The notes beneath the pieces are model-generated. The model was not told the DNA's origin. It did not search any database and saw nothing but the letters and a program-made list of their open reading frames with translations. From positions 62,001 through 126,000 of the forward strand of contig NZ_JAJTTE010000004.1 of assembly GCF_021343995.1 (NCBI RefSeq): a stretch of 64,000 bases of DNA. The letters are read 5' to 3'. Each line of letters starts with the position of its first letter. The first letter of the stretch is position 1. A program made the position numbers and the translations under genes. Of this stretch, positions 28,674 to 37,734 are shown piece after piece. The stretch is from Pseudonocardia terrae. Lineage in GTDB: Bacteria > Actinomycetota > Actinomycetes > Mycobacteriales > Pseudonocardiaceae.

Positions 28674-30080
28674 ATGTCCCCGTCGCAGCCGGCCGCCCAC
28701 CTGCGCGCCGTCCCCGATCCCGCACCGGGCACGACCGACCTCGACGGCACGCACCGCTCCGTGGTGGTCGTCGGCGGCGGACAGGCCGGGCTCTCGGTGA
28801 GCCGCTGGCTCGTCCACCACGACGTCGACCATCTCGTGCTGGAGGCGCGGACCGCGGGCCACGAGTGGGAGGACCGGCGGTGGGACTCGTTCTGCCTGGT
28901 CACGCCGAACTGGCAGTGCCGGCTCCCCGGGTTCCCGTACAACGGCCCGGACCCCGACGGCTTCATGGTCCGCGACGAGATCACCGGGTACCTGGAGAAG
29001 TTCGTCGCCTCCTTCGATCCGCCGCTGGTCGAGGGCGTCCGCGCCACGTCGCTGCGGGCCGACCGGGGCACCTTCCGGGTCGGCACCGACCGGGGCACCG
29101 TGACGGCCGACCAGGTCGTGGTCGCGACGGGCCCCTACCAGGTCCCGCGCACGCCGCGGATGGCCGAGCGCCTCCCCGACGAGGTCACCCGGCTGCACTC
29201 CTCGCAGTACCGCAACCCCGAGCAGCTGCCCGCGGGCGCGGTCCTGGTCGTCGGCACGGGGCAGTCCGGCTGCCAGATCGCCGAGGACCTGCACCTGGCC
29301 GGCCGCACCGTCCACCTCGCCACCGGCACGGCCCCGCGGGTCGCCCGCTTCTACCGCGGCCGCGACTGCGTCGCCTGGCTGTCCGAGATGGGCACCTACA
29401 CCAAGGGCATCGACCGGTTCCCCGACGCAGAGGCCGTGCGGCACAAGACCAACCACTACGTCACCGGCCGCGACGGCGGACGCGACATCGACCTGCGCCG
29501 GTTCGCCCTCGAGGGCATGCACCTGCACGGGCGGCTGACCGGGATCACCGACGGGCGGCTGCGCTTCGCCGGCGACCTGCGCTCCAACCTCGACGGGGCG
29601 GACGCCGTCGCCGAAGGGATCAAGGACTCGATCGACGCCTACATCGCCGCCCACGGCATCGACGCGCCGGTCGAGGAACGGAGGGCCCCGGTGTGGGCGC
29701 CGGAGTCCGACGAGCCACAGGAGGTCGCGCTCGCCGCCGCCGGCATCACGACCGTCATCTGGTCGACCGGCTACGGTCGCGACGACCGCTGGATCGAGCT
29801 GCCGGTCTTCGACGGCCGCGGCCACCCCACGCATCGGCGCGGGGTGACCAGCCGGCCCGGCCTCTACTTCATCGGTCTGCCCTGGCAGTACACCTGGGGA
29901 TCGGGCCGCTTCTCGGGCGTCGCCGACGACGCCGAGCACGTCGTCGGCCGGATCCTCGAGACCCGTCGCGCCGGCCGCGCCGCCGACGGCCTGCACTGGC
30001 TCGCCGGCACTCCCACCAGCACGTTCCCGTCCGACCCCGCCGACGATCCCGACCGGGTCGCCCCCCGGTCGGCCAGCTGA
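28674..30080 (+). CDS. MSMEG_0569-family flavin-dependent oxidoreductase (Nit1C cluster)
   Basis: A 468-aa flavoprotein monooxygenase-like protein. The FAD fold is [20 protein letters not shown] near residue 30; the NAD(P) fold is [19 protein letters not shown]; the end has [20 protein letters not shown]. Together with the nitrilase and Sll0783-type protein that follow, it belongs to the conserved Nit1C nitrilase cluster. Its reaction has not been established to my knowledge. The ATG with ccaggag upstream was taken; earlier frame residues are not conserved. Confidence 0.87.
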   Translation: MSPSQPAAHLRAVPDPAPGTTDLDGTHRSVVVVGGGQAGLSVSRWLVHHDVDHLVLEARTAGHEWEDRRWDSFCLVTPNWQCRLPGFPYNGPDPDGFMVRDEITGYLEKFVASFDPPLVEGVRATSLRADRGTFRVGTDRGTVTADQVVVATGPYQVPRTPRMAERLPDEVTRLHSSQYRNPEQLPAGAVLVVGTGQSGCQIAEDLHLAGRTVHLATGTAPRVARFYRGRDCVAWLSEMGTYTKGIDRFPDAEAVRHKTNHYVTGRDGGRDIDLRRFALEGMHLHGRLTGITDGRLRFAGDLRSNLDGADAVAEGIKDSIDAYIAAHGIDAPVEERRAPVWAPESDEPQEVALAAAGITTVIWSTGYGRDDRWIELPVFDGRGHPTHRRGVTSRPGLYFIGLPWQYTWGSGRFSGVADDAEHVVGRILETRRAGRAADGLHWLAGTPTSTFPSDPADDPDRVAPRSAS

Positions 30081-30091
30081 GGAGCCCCGCC

Positions 30092-30940
30092 ATGCCCACG
30101 ACCCGCGTCGCGACCGTAGCGGCCCCCTTCGACCGGGACCTCGAGGCCGGGTTCGCCCGCATCGCCCGCCTGATCGACGAGGCGACGCAGCGGGGTGCCC
30201 AGCTGCTCGCCCTGCCCGAGGCAGCGCTCGGCGGCTACGTGTCCGACCTGGGCGGATCGGCATCCCCGCCGCCGGCCTTCGCGGCCGACGGCCCGGAGAT
30301 CGCCCGCCTGGCCGCACTGGCCGGGGACCTCGTCGTCACCGCCGGCTACTGCGAGGCGGCGGACGGCCGCCGGTACAACGCGGCGGTCTGCGTGACCGGC
30401 GACGGGGTGCTCGGCACCTACCGGAAGGTCCACCAGCCGCTGCGCGAAGACGCGACCTACACGGCCGGCGACGGACTCGAGGCCTTCGACACCCCGATCG
30501 GCCGGATCGGCATGCAGATCTGCTGGGACAAGGGCTTCCCCGAGGCGGCCCGGGCCCTGGCGCTCGACGGCGCCCGGGTGATCGTCTCGATGTCCGCCTG
30601 GCCGGTCAGCGCGACGAACCCGCACCCCGACCCCGCCCGGGACCGTTGGACCCGGCGCTTCGACCTGTTCGACCGCGCCCGCGCGCTGGAGAACCAGGTC
30701 GTGTGGGTGGCGTCGAACCAGTTCGGCACGTTCGGCTCGCTGCGCTTCGCCGCGAACGCCAAGATCGTCGACCCCGGCGGCGAGGTCGTGGCCGCCACCG
30801 GGCAGTCCGCGGCGATGGTGGCCGCGGACTTCGACCTCGAGGCCGACCTCGACGCCCACCGCGCCGGCATGAACAACCTGCGCGACCGCCGCCCCGACCT
30901 CTACGGGGCCCTGACGAGGCCGGCGCTGCAGCCGGTCTGA
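30092..30940 (+). CDS. Nitrilase-superfamily carbon-nitrogen hydrolase (Nit1C type)
   Basis: A 282-aa CN-hydrolase. The catalytic triad is complete: Glu in LLALPEAALGGY, Lys in GTYRKVHQPL and Cys in GMQICWDKGFPE. The family hydrolyses nitriles or amides; Nit1C nitrilases have been tied to cyanide or nitrile use and to nitrogen-starvation genes. It starts 11 nt after the flavoprotein with gaggagcc upstream. Substrate is inferred, not shown. Confidence 0.88.
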   Translation: MPTTRVATVAAPFDRDLEAGFARIARLIDEATQRGAQLLALPEAALGGYVSDLGGSASPPPAFAADGPEIARLAALAGDLVVTAGYCEAADGRRYNAAVCVTGDGVLGTYRKVHQPLREDATYTAGDGLEAFDTPIGRIGMQICWDKGFPEAARALALDGARVIVSMSAWPVSATNPHPDPARDRWTRRFDLFDRARALENQVVWVASNQFGTFGSLRFAANAKIVDPGGEVVAATGQSAAMVAADFDLEADLDAHRAGMNNLRDRRPDLYGALTRPALQPV

Positions 30941-30990
30941 GCACCACCACTCCCCACCCGCCCACAGCACTCGTCCACAGTAGAGATGAC

Positions 30991-31503
30991 ATGGCCGACC
31001 TGACCGACCTCGAGAAGCAGAGCCTCGAGGAGATCCCGCACCCGTCGATGCCGGAGGGGTCGTCGATCTACGGCGGCACCAAGGTCTTCCCCGACTACCA
31101 GGCGGAGAACGGCGAGACCTACTTCACCCTGGTCCACGGCATCGCGCACGAGTCCTCGGTGAGCTTCGTGGCGATCCTGCAGGCCACCCGGGCGCTGCGG
31201 AAGGGCTTCGAGTCCGCGATCTACTTCTACGGGCCCGGCTCACTGAACTGCCTGGCCACGCGCGGGTTCCCGACCACCGGCAACTCGGCGTTCCCGGGCG
31301 AGCACAACATCAACAACTCGCTCCGGACCTTCATCCAGGAGGGCGGCAAGGTCTACTGCTGCCGGTTCGGGCTCTCGCTGCACGGCGCCCGCGAGGAGGA
31401 CCTGATCGAGGGCGTGATCCCGACGCACCCGCTCGACGTGCAGGACGCGCTGATCCACTACGCCCGCAAGGGCGCGATCATCAACTCCACCTACCAGCTC
31501 TGA
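30991..31503 (+). CDS. MSMEG_0572/Sll0783-family nitrogen-starvation response protein
   Basis: A 170-aa soluble protein. It begins MADLTDLEKQSLEEIPHPSM and has the family blocks YGGTKVFPDYQAENGETYF, YGPGSLNCLATRGFP and GGKVYCCRFGLSLHGA with several cysteines. Sll0783 in Synechocystis is strongly induced by nitrogen starvation; the molecular activity is unknown. It closes a three-gene unit; the radical-SAM, acetyltransferase and AIR-synthase-like genes of full Nit1C clusters are missing here. Confidence 0.9.
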   Translation: MADLTDLEKQSLEEIPHPSMPEGSSIYGGTKVFPDYQAENGETYFTLVHGIAHESSVSFVAILQATRALRKGFESAIYFYGPGSLNCLATRGFPTTGNSAFPGEHNINNSLRTFIQEGGKVYCCRFGLSLHGAREEDLIEGVIPTHPLDVQDALIHYARKGAIINSTYQL

Positions 31504-31599
31504 CTGCGCCGCTCGTGCGCGGCACGTGGTGCTCCGAGCACCCTGTGCCGCGCACGGGCACGGACGTCGGCGCACGTAACGGGCGGCCGGGGTGCCGGG

Positions 31600-31814
31600 C
31601 GGGTTGTGCCGGCCCTGCTCCGCGCCGGGGTTCGGCACCAGGACCTCGGCCTCCAGCCCGTCCGGGTCCCGGAAGAACAGGCTGAGCACGGGGCCGAAGT
31701 CGGTGACGAACTCGCGCAGGCCCCGCGGGCGAGCAGGCGGCGCCGGATCTCCTCGAACGCCTCGAGCGACGCCGCCTGCAGCCCGACGTGGTCCAGGCGC
31801 CCACGGCCGAGCAT
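31600..31814 (-). pseudogene. Truncated, frameshifted VOC (glyoxalase-fold) gene
   Basis: On the minus strand one frame reads MLGRGRLDHVGLQAASLEAF and continues to RRRLLAR. A different frame then takes over with GLREFVTDFGPVLSLFFRDP followed by DGLEAEVLVPNPG. Joined, these form the second half of a VOC (glyoxalase/bleomycin resistance) domain. The first half is missing, the frame changes near 31719-31730 at a C/G-rich run, and no stop follows the natural end, so it is a remnant. Confidence 0.75.
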
Positions 31815-31883
31815 CGGCGTCTGCCAGCATCCGCGCAGGTTAGGGCGCCCCCCCGTCGCCGCGGTAGGGCCGACCGGTCGCGG

Positions 31884-33263
31884 TCAGGGCGCGAACGGCA
31901 CCCCGACCAGCTCCTTCGCCTTCGCGACGGCGGACTCCATCGGGTACCACTTCCGCGTCACGATCTTCTGCGCGTAGAGCCCCCCGCCGGCCTGGATGTT
32001 GGTGACCAGCCGCCAGCCGCCGTAGGTGTCGGCGGTGAGGTCGCGGATCACGTGGAACAGCCGCAGCCGCGTCTCGCCGTCGAACTCCGGGTTGCCCTGC
32101 ATGTACTTGCGCACCGCGGGCCCGATCTCGGGGTTCTGCAGGTCCGCGAGCGAGGGCGCGGTGACGATCGAGCCGCCGGCGATGTCGTGCAGGCTCTGCA
32201 CGAGCCGGTCGTAGTGCGACGCCGCGTAGTACTTGCCCGCGTTGGTGTACAGCTCGTCGGGGAACGCCGCGCCGTTGTCGCCCACGTGGCAGTGGGTGAT
32301 CGCCGCCTCGAGCGAGGCCCGGATCAGCGTCGCCTGGATGATCATGTCGTCGATCTTGTCCCGGACGTGCGCCACCGACTCGGTGCCGTTCGCCTGCGCG
32401 ATCAGCTGGGCCAGCCCGACCAGCACGTCCGCGCCGTCCGCCATCGAGGACAGTCCGCCCAGCCGCTCCCACAGGCCGAGCGAGTGCGCGAACACGGTGG
32501 CGTACTTGGTCTGTCCGTCGAGGAAGATGCGCTCGGTGGGGACGAACACGTCGTCCAGGATCACGAACGACTCGGGGTAGGACACCGGGCCCGAGACCGG
32601 GAAGGTGCCGCTGTCGGCGTGCCGCGGGGCGTAGCTGACGTCGACGATCTTCACGCCCGGCGCGTTGACCGGGATCATGCAGGCGATCGCGTAGTCCTCC
32701 TCCCCCGGCTTCATGCCCTTGGTCGGGATGACCATGAGCTCGTGGCCGAGCGAGGCGGCGGTGATGTGCAGCTTGGCCCCGCGGACGACCACGCCGTCGT
32801 CCCGGCGCTCGACCACGTGCACGTACGAGTCGGGGTCCTCCTGCTGACCCGGGCGGACCTTGCGGTGCCCCTTCGCGTCCGTGATGCACTGCGTGATCCG
32901 GATGTCCTCGGCCCGGGCGCGCTCGACGAACGCGTTGATCCGCTCGACCTCCTCCGGGCAGGAGTCCATGATCCGGCCCGCGGCGGTCAGCAGCGTCATG
33001 ATCGAGGTGTAGGTGACGTGCGCGAGCATGCCCATGTCGTGCACGAAGTCGATGTGCTCGCGCAGGCCCTGCGCGTCCGTCGGGACGTCGGAGAACGGGC
33101 TGTGGTCGCCGGTCGGGTCGTAGACCTTGTCGTAGCCCTCGGCGATGAGCTTCACGCTCTGCCCGAGGATCGGGTGGTCGGCGATGCTCTCGACCAGCTC
33201 GCCCTCGAACCAGACCTTGCGGCCGTCGTCGAGGGAGGCCAGGTACTGCTCACCGGTCTTCAT
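31884..33263 (-). CDS. HpaB/4-hydroxybutyryl-CoA dehydratase superfamily protein
   Basis: A 459-aa acyl-CoA-dehydrogenase-fold flavoprotein of the HpaB/AbfD superfamily. Features: MKTGEQYLASLDDGRKVWFE, a segment ITQCITDAKGHRKVRPGQQ, VVRGAKLHITAASLGHELMV, and a C-terminal block DLTADTYGGWRLVTNIQAGG. The segments around TQCITDAKG and THCHVGDNGAAFPDELYTN resemble 4-hydroxybutyryl-CoA dehydratase more than phenol hydroxylases, but the full cysteine set for its Fe-S cluster is not seen. It may be a flavin monooxygenase or dehydratase. It overlaps the upstream TetR gene by 14 nt. Confidence 0.8.
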   Translation of the reverse strand: MKTGEQYLASLDDGRKVWFEGELVESIADHPILGQSVKLIAEGYDKVYDPTGDHSPFSDVPTDAQGLREHIDFVHDMGMLAHVTYTSIMTLLTAAGRIMDSCPEEVERINAFVERARAEDIRITQCITDAKGHRKVRPGQQEDPDSYVHVVERRDDGVVVRGAKLHITAASLGHELMVIPTKGMKPGEEDYAIACMIPVNAPGVKIVDVSYAPRHADSGTFPVSGPVSYPESFVILDDVFVPTERIFLDGQTKYATVFAHSLGLWERLGGLSSMADGADVLVGLAQLIAQANGTESVAHVRDKIDDMIIQATLIRASLEAAITHCHVGDNGAAFPDELYTNAGKYYAASHYDRLVQSLHDIAGGSIVTAPSLADLQNPEIGPAVRKYMQGNPEFDGETRLRLFHVIRDLTADTYGGWRLVTNIQAGGGLYAQKIVTRKWYPMESAVAKAKELVGVPFAP

Positions 33264-33933
33264 GCGCGGTCCTCTCGGGGTGCGTCTCCACACCGACGCT
33301 GCGCAGCAGCAGGTCGGTGAAGCCGTCGATGATCTCGGTCATGGACAGGTCGCCGTCGGGGCGGAACCACGCCTGGACGGAGTTGAGGGTCGCGAGGATC
33401 GACGCCGCGGTGAGGCGCGGGTCGAGGTGCGCGGCGAAGGCGCCCTCCCGCTGCCCCTGCCGCACGATCTCGCGGATCGAGCGCTCGTAGGTGTCCCGGC
33501 GCGCGATGATCTCGGCGAACCGCTCGGCGGGCAGCCCGGAGAACTCGGCGTTGAACACCCTGATCTTGATCAGGTTCTTCTCGGTGCCGCGCAGGTGCCG
33601 CTCGATCGCCAGCCGCAGCTTGTCGACGGCCGGTTCGCCCGAGGCGAGCAGCTCCTCGCCGAGCGCGGCGGTGTTGAGGTGTGCCTCCTCGACGATCGCG
33701 TGGAGGAGGTCCTCCTTGGTGTGGATGTAGTGGTAGAGGCTGCCCTTGAGCATGCCGGCGGCCTCGGCGATCTCGCTGATGCTGGTGCCCGCGTAGCCCT
33801 TGCGCCGGAACAGCTCCGCCGCGGCGTCGACGATCTGCTCGTAGCGCGACGGGCCGAGGTCGCGCTCGCGCGCCTTGGGCGCCACCGCCCGACGGTGCGG
33901 CGGCACGGACCGCGCGATCCCACTCTCCGGCAC
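33250..33933 (-). CDS. TetR/AcrR-family regulator
   Basis: A 227-aa regulator. The HTH is in YEQIVDAAAELFRRKGYAGT to GMLKGSLYHYIHTKEDLLHA; the C-terminal ligand domain ends LSMTEIIDGFTDLLLRSVG. The gene precedes and overlaps the HpaB-like gene, so both are in one transcript, probably autoregulated. A 30-residue basic N-terminal arm precedes the HTH. The GTG at this position has caggaga upstream. The likely operator lies in the gap to the divergent oxidase gene. Confidence 0.88.
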   Translation of the reverse strand: MPESGIARSVPPHRRAVAPKARERDLGPSRYEQIVDAAAELFRRKGYAGTSISEIAEAAGMLKGSLYHYIHTKEDLLHAIVEEAHLNTAALGEELLASGEPAVDKLRLAIERHLRGTEKNLIKIRVFNAEFSGLPAERFAEIIARRDTYERSIREIVRQGQREGAFAAHLDPRLTAASILATLNSVQAWFRPDGDLSMTEIIDGFTDLLLRSVGVETHPERTAHEDR

Positions 33934-33996
33934 CAGCGTCTCCTGCGACTCGGCGGTCCGACGAACGACGACGCTAGCTGGGGATCCGCTCCTGGT

Positions 33997-34034
33997 CAAT
34001 CGTTCGGTTGGCAATGTTCGACCGATCGTTTGGG
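33997..34034. promoter_or_regulatory. Candidate TetR operator in the divergent gap
   Basis: Two related elements, caatcgttcggttgg and cgaccgatcgtttgg, lie 24 nt apart between the divergent TetR and oxidase genes. GC is locally low. They fit a two-site TetR operator, but no single clean palindrome is present. Confidence 0.4.
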
Positions 34035-34088
34035 CGCCGGCCGGGGCTAGTGTCCCGACGGGACCCCGCGTGATCAGGAGGGACACGG

Positions 34089-35246
34089 ATGTCACCGCGC
34101 TACGGCGACTACCAGCTGGAGATCTACCTGGCCGGCACGAAGGGGCTGCTGCCCCGCTTCCCGGTCGACTTCGCGGGGATGGAGCGGCGGGCCGCCGAGG
34201 CGCTGCCGCCGTGGGTGCTCTCCTACGTCGCGGGCGGGGCAGGCGACGAACGGACGCAGCGGGCCAACGTCGGCGCCTTCGAGAAGTGGGGCCTGGTGCC
34301 GCGGATGATGGAGGGCGCACACGAGCGCGACCTCTCCACCCGCTTGTTCGGCATCGACCTGCCGCACCCGCTCTTCCTCTGCCCGATCGGCGTGCTCGGC
34401 CTCTGTGCGCAGGACCTGCACGGCGACCTGGCGACGGCCCGCGCCGCCGCACGCACGGGCGTCCCGATGATCGCCTCGACGCTCTCGCAGGACCCGATGG
34501 AGGAGGTCGCGGCGGCGCTCGGCGACACCCCGGGCTTCTTCCAGCTCTACCCGCCCAACGACCGCGACCTGGCCGTGAGCTTCATCCAGCGGGCCGAGCG
34601 GGCCGGGTTCACGGCCCTCGTCGTCACCCTCGACACCTGGGTCACGGGCTGGCGCCCGCGGGATCTCAACACCGCGAACTTCCCGCAGCTGCGGGGCTAC
34701 TGCCTGGCCAACTACACCTCCGACGAGCACTTCCGGAAGCGCCTCACGAGCTCCGACCCTGCCGAGGTCGTCGGGCTGTTCGCGCAAACGTTCGGCTTCT
34801 CGATGCGCTGGGAGGACCTGGCCTGGATGCGGGAGGCGACGTCGCTGCCGATCGTCCTCAAGGGCATCTGCCACCCCGAGGACGTGCGCAAGGCCAAGGA
34901 CCACGGCGTCGACGGCATCTACTGCTCGAACCACGGCGGCCGGCAGGCCAACGGCGGCCTGCCCGCTTTGCAGAGCCTGCCCGAGGTCGTCGAGGCGGCC
35001 GGGGACACCCCGGTCCTCTTCGACTCCGGGGTGCGCAGCGGCTCCGACATGGTCACGGCGCTCGCGATGGGGGCGGCGGCCGTCGGCACCGGCCGCCCGC
35101 ACGTCTACGCCCTGGCGGTCGGCGGCGAGGAGGGCGTGGTTCACCACCTGCGCTCCTTCCTCGCCGAGGCGGACCTGCTGATGGCCGTCGACGGCTATCC
35201 CGACCTCGCCCGGCTCCGCGCGGCGGGGGTGCGCCGCGTGGACTGA
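34089..35246 (+). CDS. Alpha-hydroxy-acid oxidase, lactate 2-monooxygenase-like
   Basis: A 385-aa FMN enzyme. Its whole length follows mycobacterial lactate 2-monooxygenase: GDYQLEIYLAGTKGLLPRFP, LPPWVLSYVAGGAGDERTQR, DTWVTGWRPRDLNTANFPQL, GIYCSNHGGRQANGG with the catalytic His, and LLMAVDGYPDL. Such enzymes oxidise L-lactate or another 2-hydroxy acid. It starts behind gatcaggagggac and a TAGTGT -10-like element at 34049-34054. Divergent control by the TetR regulator is likely, so the true substrate may be tied to the HpaB/AbfD-like enzyme. Confidence 0.88.
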   Translation: MSPRYGDYQLEIYLAGTKGLLPRFPVDFAGMERRAAEALPPWVLSYVAGGAGDERTQRANVGAFEKWGLVPRMMEGAHERDLSTRLFGIDLPHPLFLCPIGVLGLCAQDLHGDLATARAAARTGVPMIASTLSQDPMEEVAAALGDTPGFFQLYPPNDRDLAVSFIQRAERAGFTALVVTLDTWVTGWRPRDLNTANFPQLRGYCLANYTSDEHFRKRLTSSDPAEVVGLFAQTFGFSMRWEDLAWMREATSLPIVLKGICHPEDVRKAKDHGVDGIYCSNHGGRQANGGLPALQSLPEVVEAAGDTPVLFDSGVRSGSDMVTALAMGAAAVGTGRPHVYALAVGGEEGVVHHLRSFLAEADLLMAVDGYPDLARLRAAGVRRVD

Positions 35247-35250
35247 CCCC

Positions 35251-35256
35251 TACGCT
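35251..35256 (+). promoter_or_regulatory. -10 element (TACGCT) of a leaderless transcript
   Basis: TACGCT ends 7 nt before the next ATG with no ribosome site between, identical in sequence to the element before thiE. Confidence 0.5.
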
Positions 35257-35263
35257 GCGGGGC

Positions 35264-37024
35264 ATGTCCAAGCGCCCCCGCGGACGCAGGCCCCCGAAGA
35301 AGGCCGGGCACACCCGGACCCGTCGCCGGGAACGGCGCCGGGAGCGGGCCCGCGAACCCGACCTCGTCGACCGCGTGGCCACGGCGCTCGGGGAGCACCC
35401 GCTCTCGCTGCTCGAGCTGGTCAGCGGGATGCTGGCGGTGCTCGAGCCGCCCCGCCACCCCTTCGGGCCCGAGCCGCCGGCCGACCTCGTCGGGCTCGAC
35501 GACCTCGTCGAGTCCTTCCTCGCCGCCGACCTGCGGGAGACGTCGGCCCTGCTCGCCGTGCTCGCCGCCTTCTCCGACGACGAGCTGTTCCGGCGCCGGG
35601 CCCACCACGTGATCGGGACGCGGGCCGACGCGCTGCCGAACTGGCTGGCCGACCTCGGCCGGACCGCCGTGACCTCGGTCCACGAGGTGGCCCACGTGCT
35701 CGGCGACGGCGAGAACATCGTGCTGGGCGTGCTGCTCCCCGACGGCACCGCGTTCACCACCGTGGTCTACGTCGACCACAACGTCGGCACGCTGGTCAAG
35801 GACGCCTTCGTGCTGCCGGCCCCGGCCGACGAGGTCCTCGGGACGCTGAGCGCGATCGCCGACGACCCCGACACCGAGGTGCGCGACCTCGACCCCGCCG
35901 ACGCGCGCGCCCGGATCACCGAGGCGGCGGAGCACGCCGCGATCACCTATCCGCCGTTCGAGAGCGAGACCTGGCCGGCCTGTCGCGCACTGGTCAGCTG
36001 GGTCACCGGGATGCTGCCGTCGGGCGGGCGCGCCCACGAGTTCCCCGAGTGGACCGAGGCCGAGCTCGCGGACCTGACCGAACGCTTCTTGCGGTCACCA
36101 CACGGCACGGGGTTCGACGATCCCGAGCACCGGGACCTCCTGGAGTCGCTGCTGTGGTTCGGGTCCGGCTACGGCACGGCCGACCCGCTGCGGTGGAGCC
36201 CCGTCAACGTCGAGATCCTGCTGCTCGACTGGGTGCCCCGGAAGATCGTCGCCGACGTGCCGTTCCTCGACCTGCTGCCCGACCTGCTGCGCGCCTTCGT
36301 CCGCTACTGCCACGCGGAGCGCGGGATCAGGTCCGTGCACACGACGGACACCCTGGAGGTGGTCGACGACCTCGAGCCCGAGTACCGGCGGCTGATCCGC
36401 TCCGAGCGCAGGCAGGGACCGGAGGCACTGCTGGAGGCGGTCGGGCTGCTCGACCCGCCGGACCCGGAGTGGGGGCTGGACGACCTCGCGCGTGCCGTCG
36501 GCGGGCGTGACGTGCTGGACGCCCTCTCCAGCGATCCGTTGCCCGACGAGCCGTTCGACTGGACCGGGGTCCCCGAGGACGTCCGGCCGCGGGTGGGCGA
36601 GGTGCTCGCGCTGGTCGACTCCGGCTGCCAGGTCCTGTTCGACGGCGCCGACGCCGTCGAGATGCGGACGGCGTGCCGGCGACTGCTCAGCAGGATCGCG
36701 GCTGCCGATCCCGTGGTGTTCCGCCGGACGTCCCGGTCGGACATCTCGGCCGGGACCGTCTGTTGGCTCGTGGGCCGGGCCAACGACCTCGTCGGCGGCC
36801 GCGGCGTGCTGATGGTCAAGGACCTGGCCGCGCACTTCGGCGCCCCGGGCGGCAGCTTCTCGCAGCGGGGCCGGGTCTACCTCCGCGCACTCGGGCTCGA
36901 ACCGCGTCCCGGGGCGGGGCCGAAGCTCGGTTCGCCGGACTACCTCGTGTCGCGCCGGCGTGCCGACATCGTCGAGGCCCGGGACACCTGGCGGAACTGG
37001 GCCGACGACGAGTTCTTGACCTGA
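35264..37024 (+). CDS. DUF6398-like protein of unknown function (586 aa)
   Basis: A large, acidic soluble protein. Residues 1-30 are strongly basic (RPRGRRPPKKAGHTRTRRRE), perhaps nucleic-acid binding. A region of about 60-200 contains a histidine-bearing stretch and LGVLLPDGTAFTTVVYVDHN. A DUF6398-like helical domain around 260-390 has ILLLDWVPRKIVADVPFLDL and LLRAFVRYCHAERGI. The end has VKDLAAHFGAPGGSFSQRG, resembling a small HTH. I could not assign a function; related proteins occur widely in actinomycetes. Start supported by a -10 hexamer 7 nt upstream. Confidence 0.72.
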   Translation: MSKRPRGRRPPKKAGHTRTRRRERRRERAREPDLVDRVATALGEHPLSLLELVSGMLAVLEPPRHPFGPEPPADLVGLDDLVESFLAADLRETSALLAVLAAFSDDELFRRRAHHVIGTRADALPNWLADLGRTAVTSVHEVAHVLGDGENIVLGVLLPDGTAFTTVVYVDHNVGTLVKDAFVLPAPADEVLGTLSAIADDPDTEVRDLDPADARARITEAAEHAAITYPPFESETWPACRALVSWVTGMLPSGGRAHEFPEWTEAELADLTERFLRSPHGTGFDDPEHRDLLESLLWFGSGYGTADPLRWSPVNVEILLLDWVPRKIVADVPFLDLLPDLLRAFVRYCHAERGIRSVHTTDTLEVVDDLEPEYRRLIRSERRQGPEALLEAVGLLDPPDPEWGLDDLARAVGGRDVLDALSSDPLPDEPFDWTGVPEDVRPRVGEVLALVDSGCQVLFDGADAVEMRTACRRLLSRIAAADPVVFRRTSRSDISAGTVCWLVGRANDLVGGRGVLMVKDLAAHFGAPGGSFSQRGRVYLRALGLEPRPGAGPKLGSPDYLVSRRRADIVEARDTWRNWADDEFLT

Positions 37025-37053
37025 ACCGAGCTTCAGGTCGCACGGTGGTCGGC

Positions 37054-37734
37054 ATGACATCGACCGCGATCGTCACCGGTGCGGGGCAGGGCTTCGGGCT
37101 CGCCCTCACCGTCGCCCTCGCCCGGCGCGGGACCACCGTGGTGGCCTGCGGCCGGGATGCCGGACGCCTGCGGAGCGCGCTCGCCGGGGTGCCCGGCGTC
37201 GTCGCGCTTCCCGGCGACGTCACCGACCCCGCCTTCCGCGCCGAGCTCGCGGCGGCGGCCGGGGACCGGCTGGACCTGCTGGTGCACAACGCCGGCGAGC
37301 TCGGGCCCTCACCCCTGCCCCGGCTGGCCGACTACCCGCTCGACGCCCTGCGCGGCGTCCTGGAGACCACCGTCCTGGCGCCGCTGGGCCTCACCCGGGA
37401 GACCCTGCCGGCACTGCGCGCGGCGGCCGGCACCGTCGTCACGCTCAGCTCCGACGCCGCCGTCGAGGCCTACGAGGGCTGGGGCGGCTACGGGGCGGCG
37501 AAGGCCGCGCTCGACCACCTGGCCGCGGTGCTCGGGGTGGAGGAGCCGGGCCTGCGCGTGTACGCCTTCGATCCCGGGGACATGCGCACCGCGATGCACC
37601 AGCGGGCCTTCCCCGGCGAGGACATCTCGGACCGGCCCGAGCCGGGGACCGTCGTGCCGGCGCTGCTGCGGCTGCTCGCCGACCGGCCGGCCTCGGGCCG
37701 CTACACCGCGGCCGGCCTGGCGGTCACCCCGTGA
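37054..37734 (+). CDS. Short-chain dehydrogenase/reductase
   Basis: A 226-aa classical SDR. The cofactor motif TGAGQGFGLALT is at residues 8-19, NNAG appears as VHNAGELGP, the catalytic serine is in VVTLSSDAAVEA and the YxxxK is YGAAK. The dipeptide GR (ACGRDAGR) after beta-2 suggests NADP(H). It ends in a 4-nt overlap with the QueA-like gene, which implies a shared pathway or chance coupling. Substrate unknown. Confidence 0.88.
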   Translation: MTSTAIVTGAGQGFGLALTVALARRGTTVVACGRDAGRLRSALAGVPGVVALPGDVTDPAFRAELAAAAGDRLDLLVHNAGELGPSPLPRLADYPLDALRGVLETTVLAPLGLTRETLPALRAAAGTVVTLSSDAAVEAYEGWGGYGAAKAALDHLAAVLGVEEPGLRVYAFDPGDMRTAMHQRAFPGEDISDRPEPGTVVPALLRLLADRPASGRYTAAGLAVTP

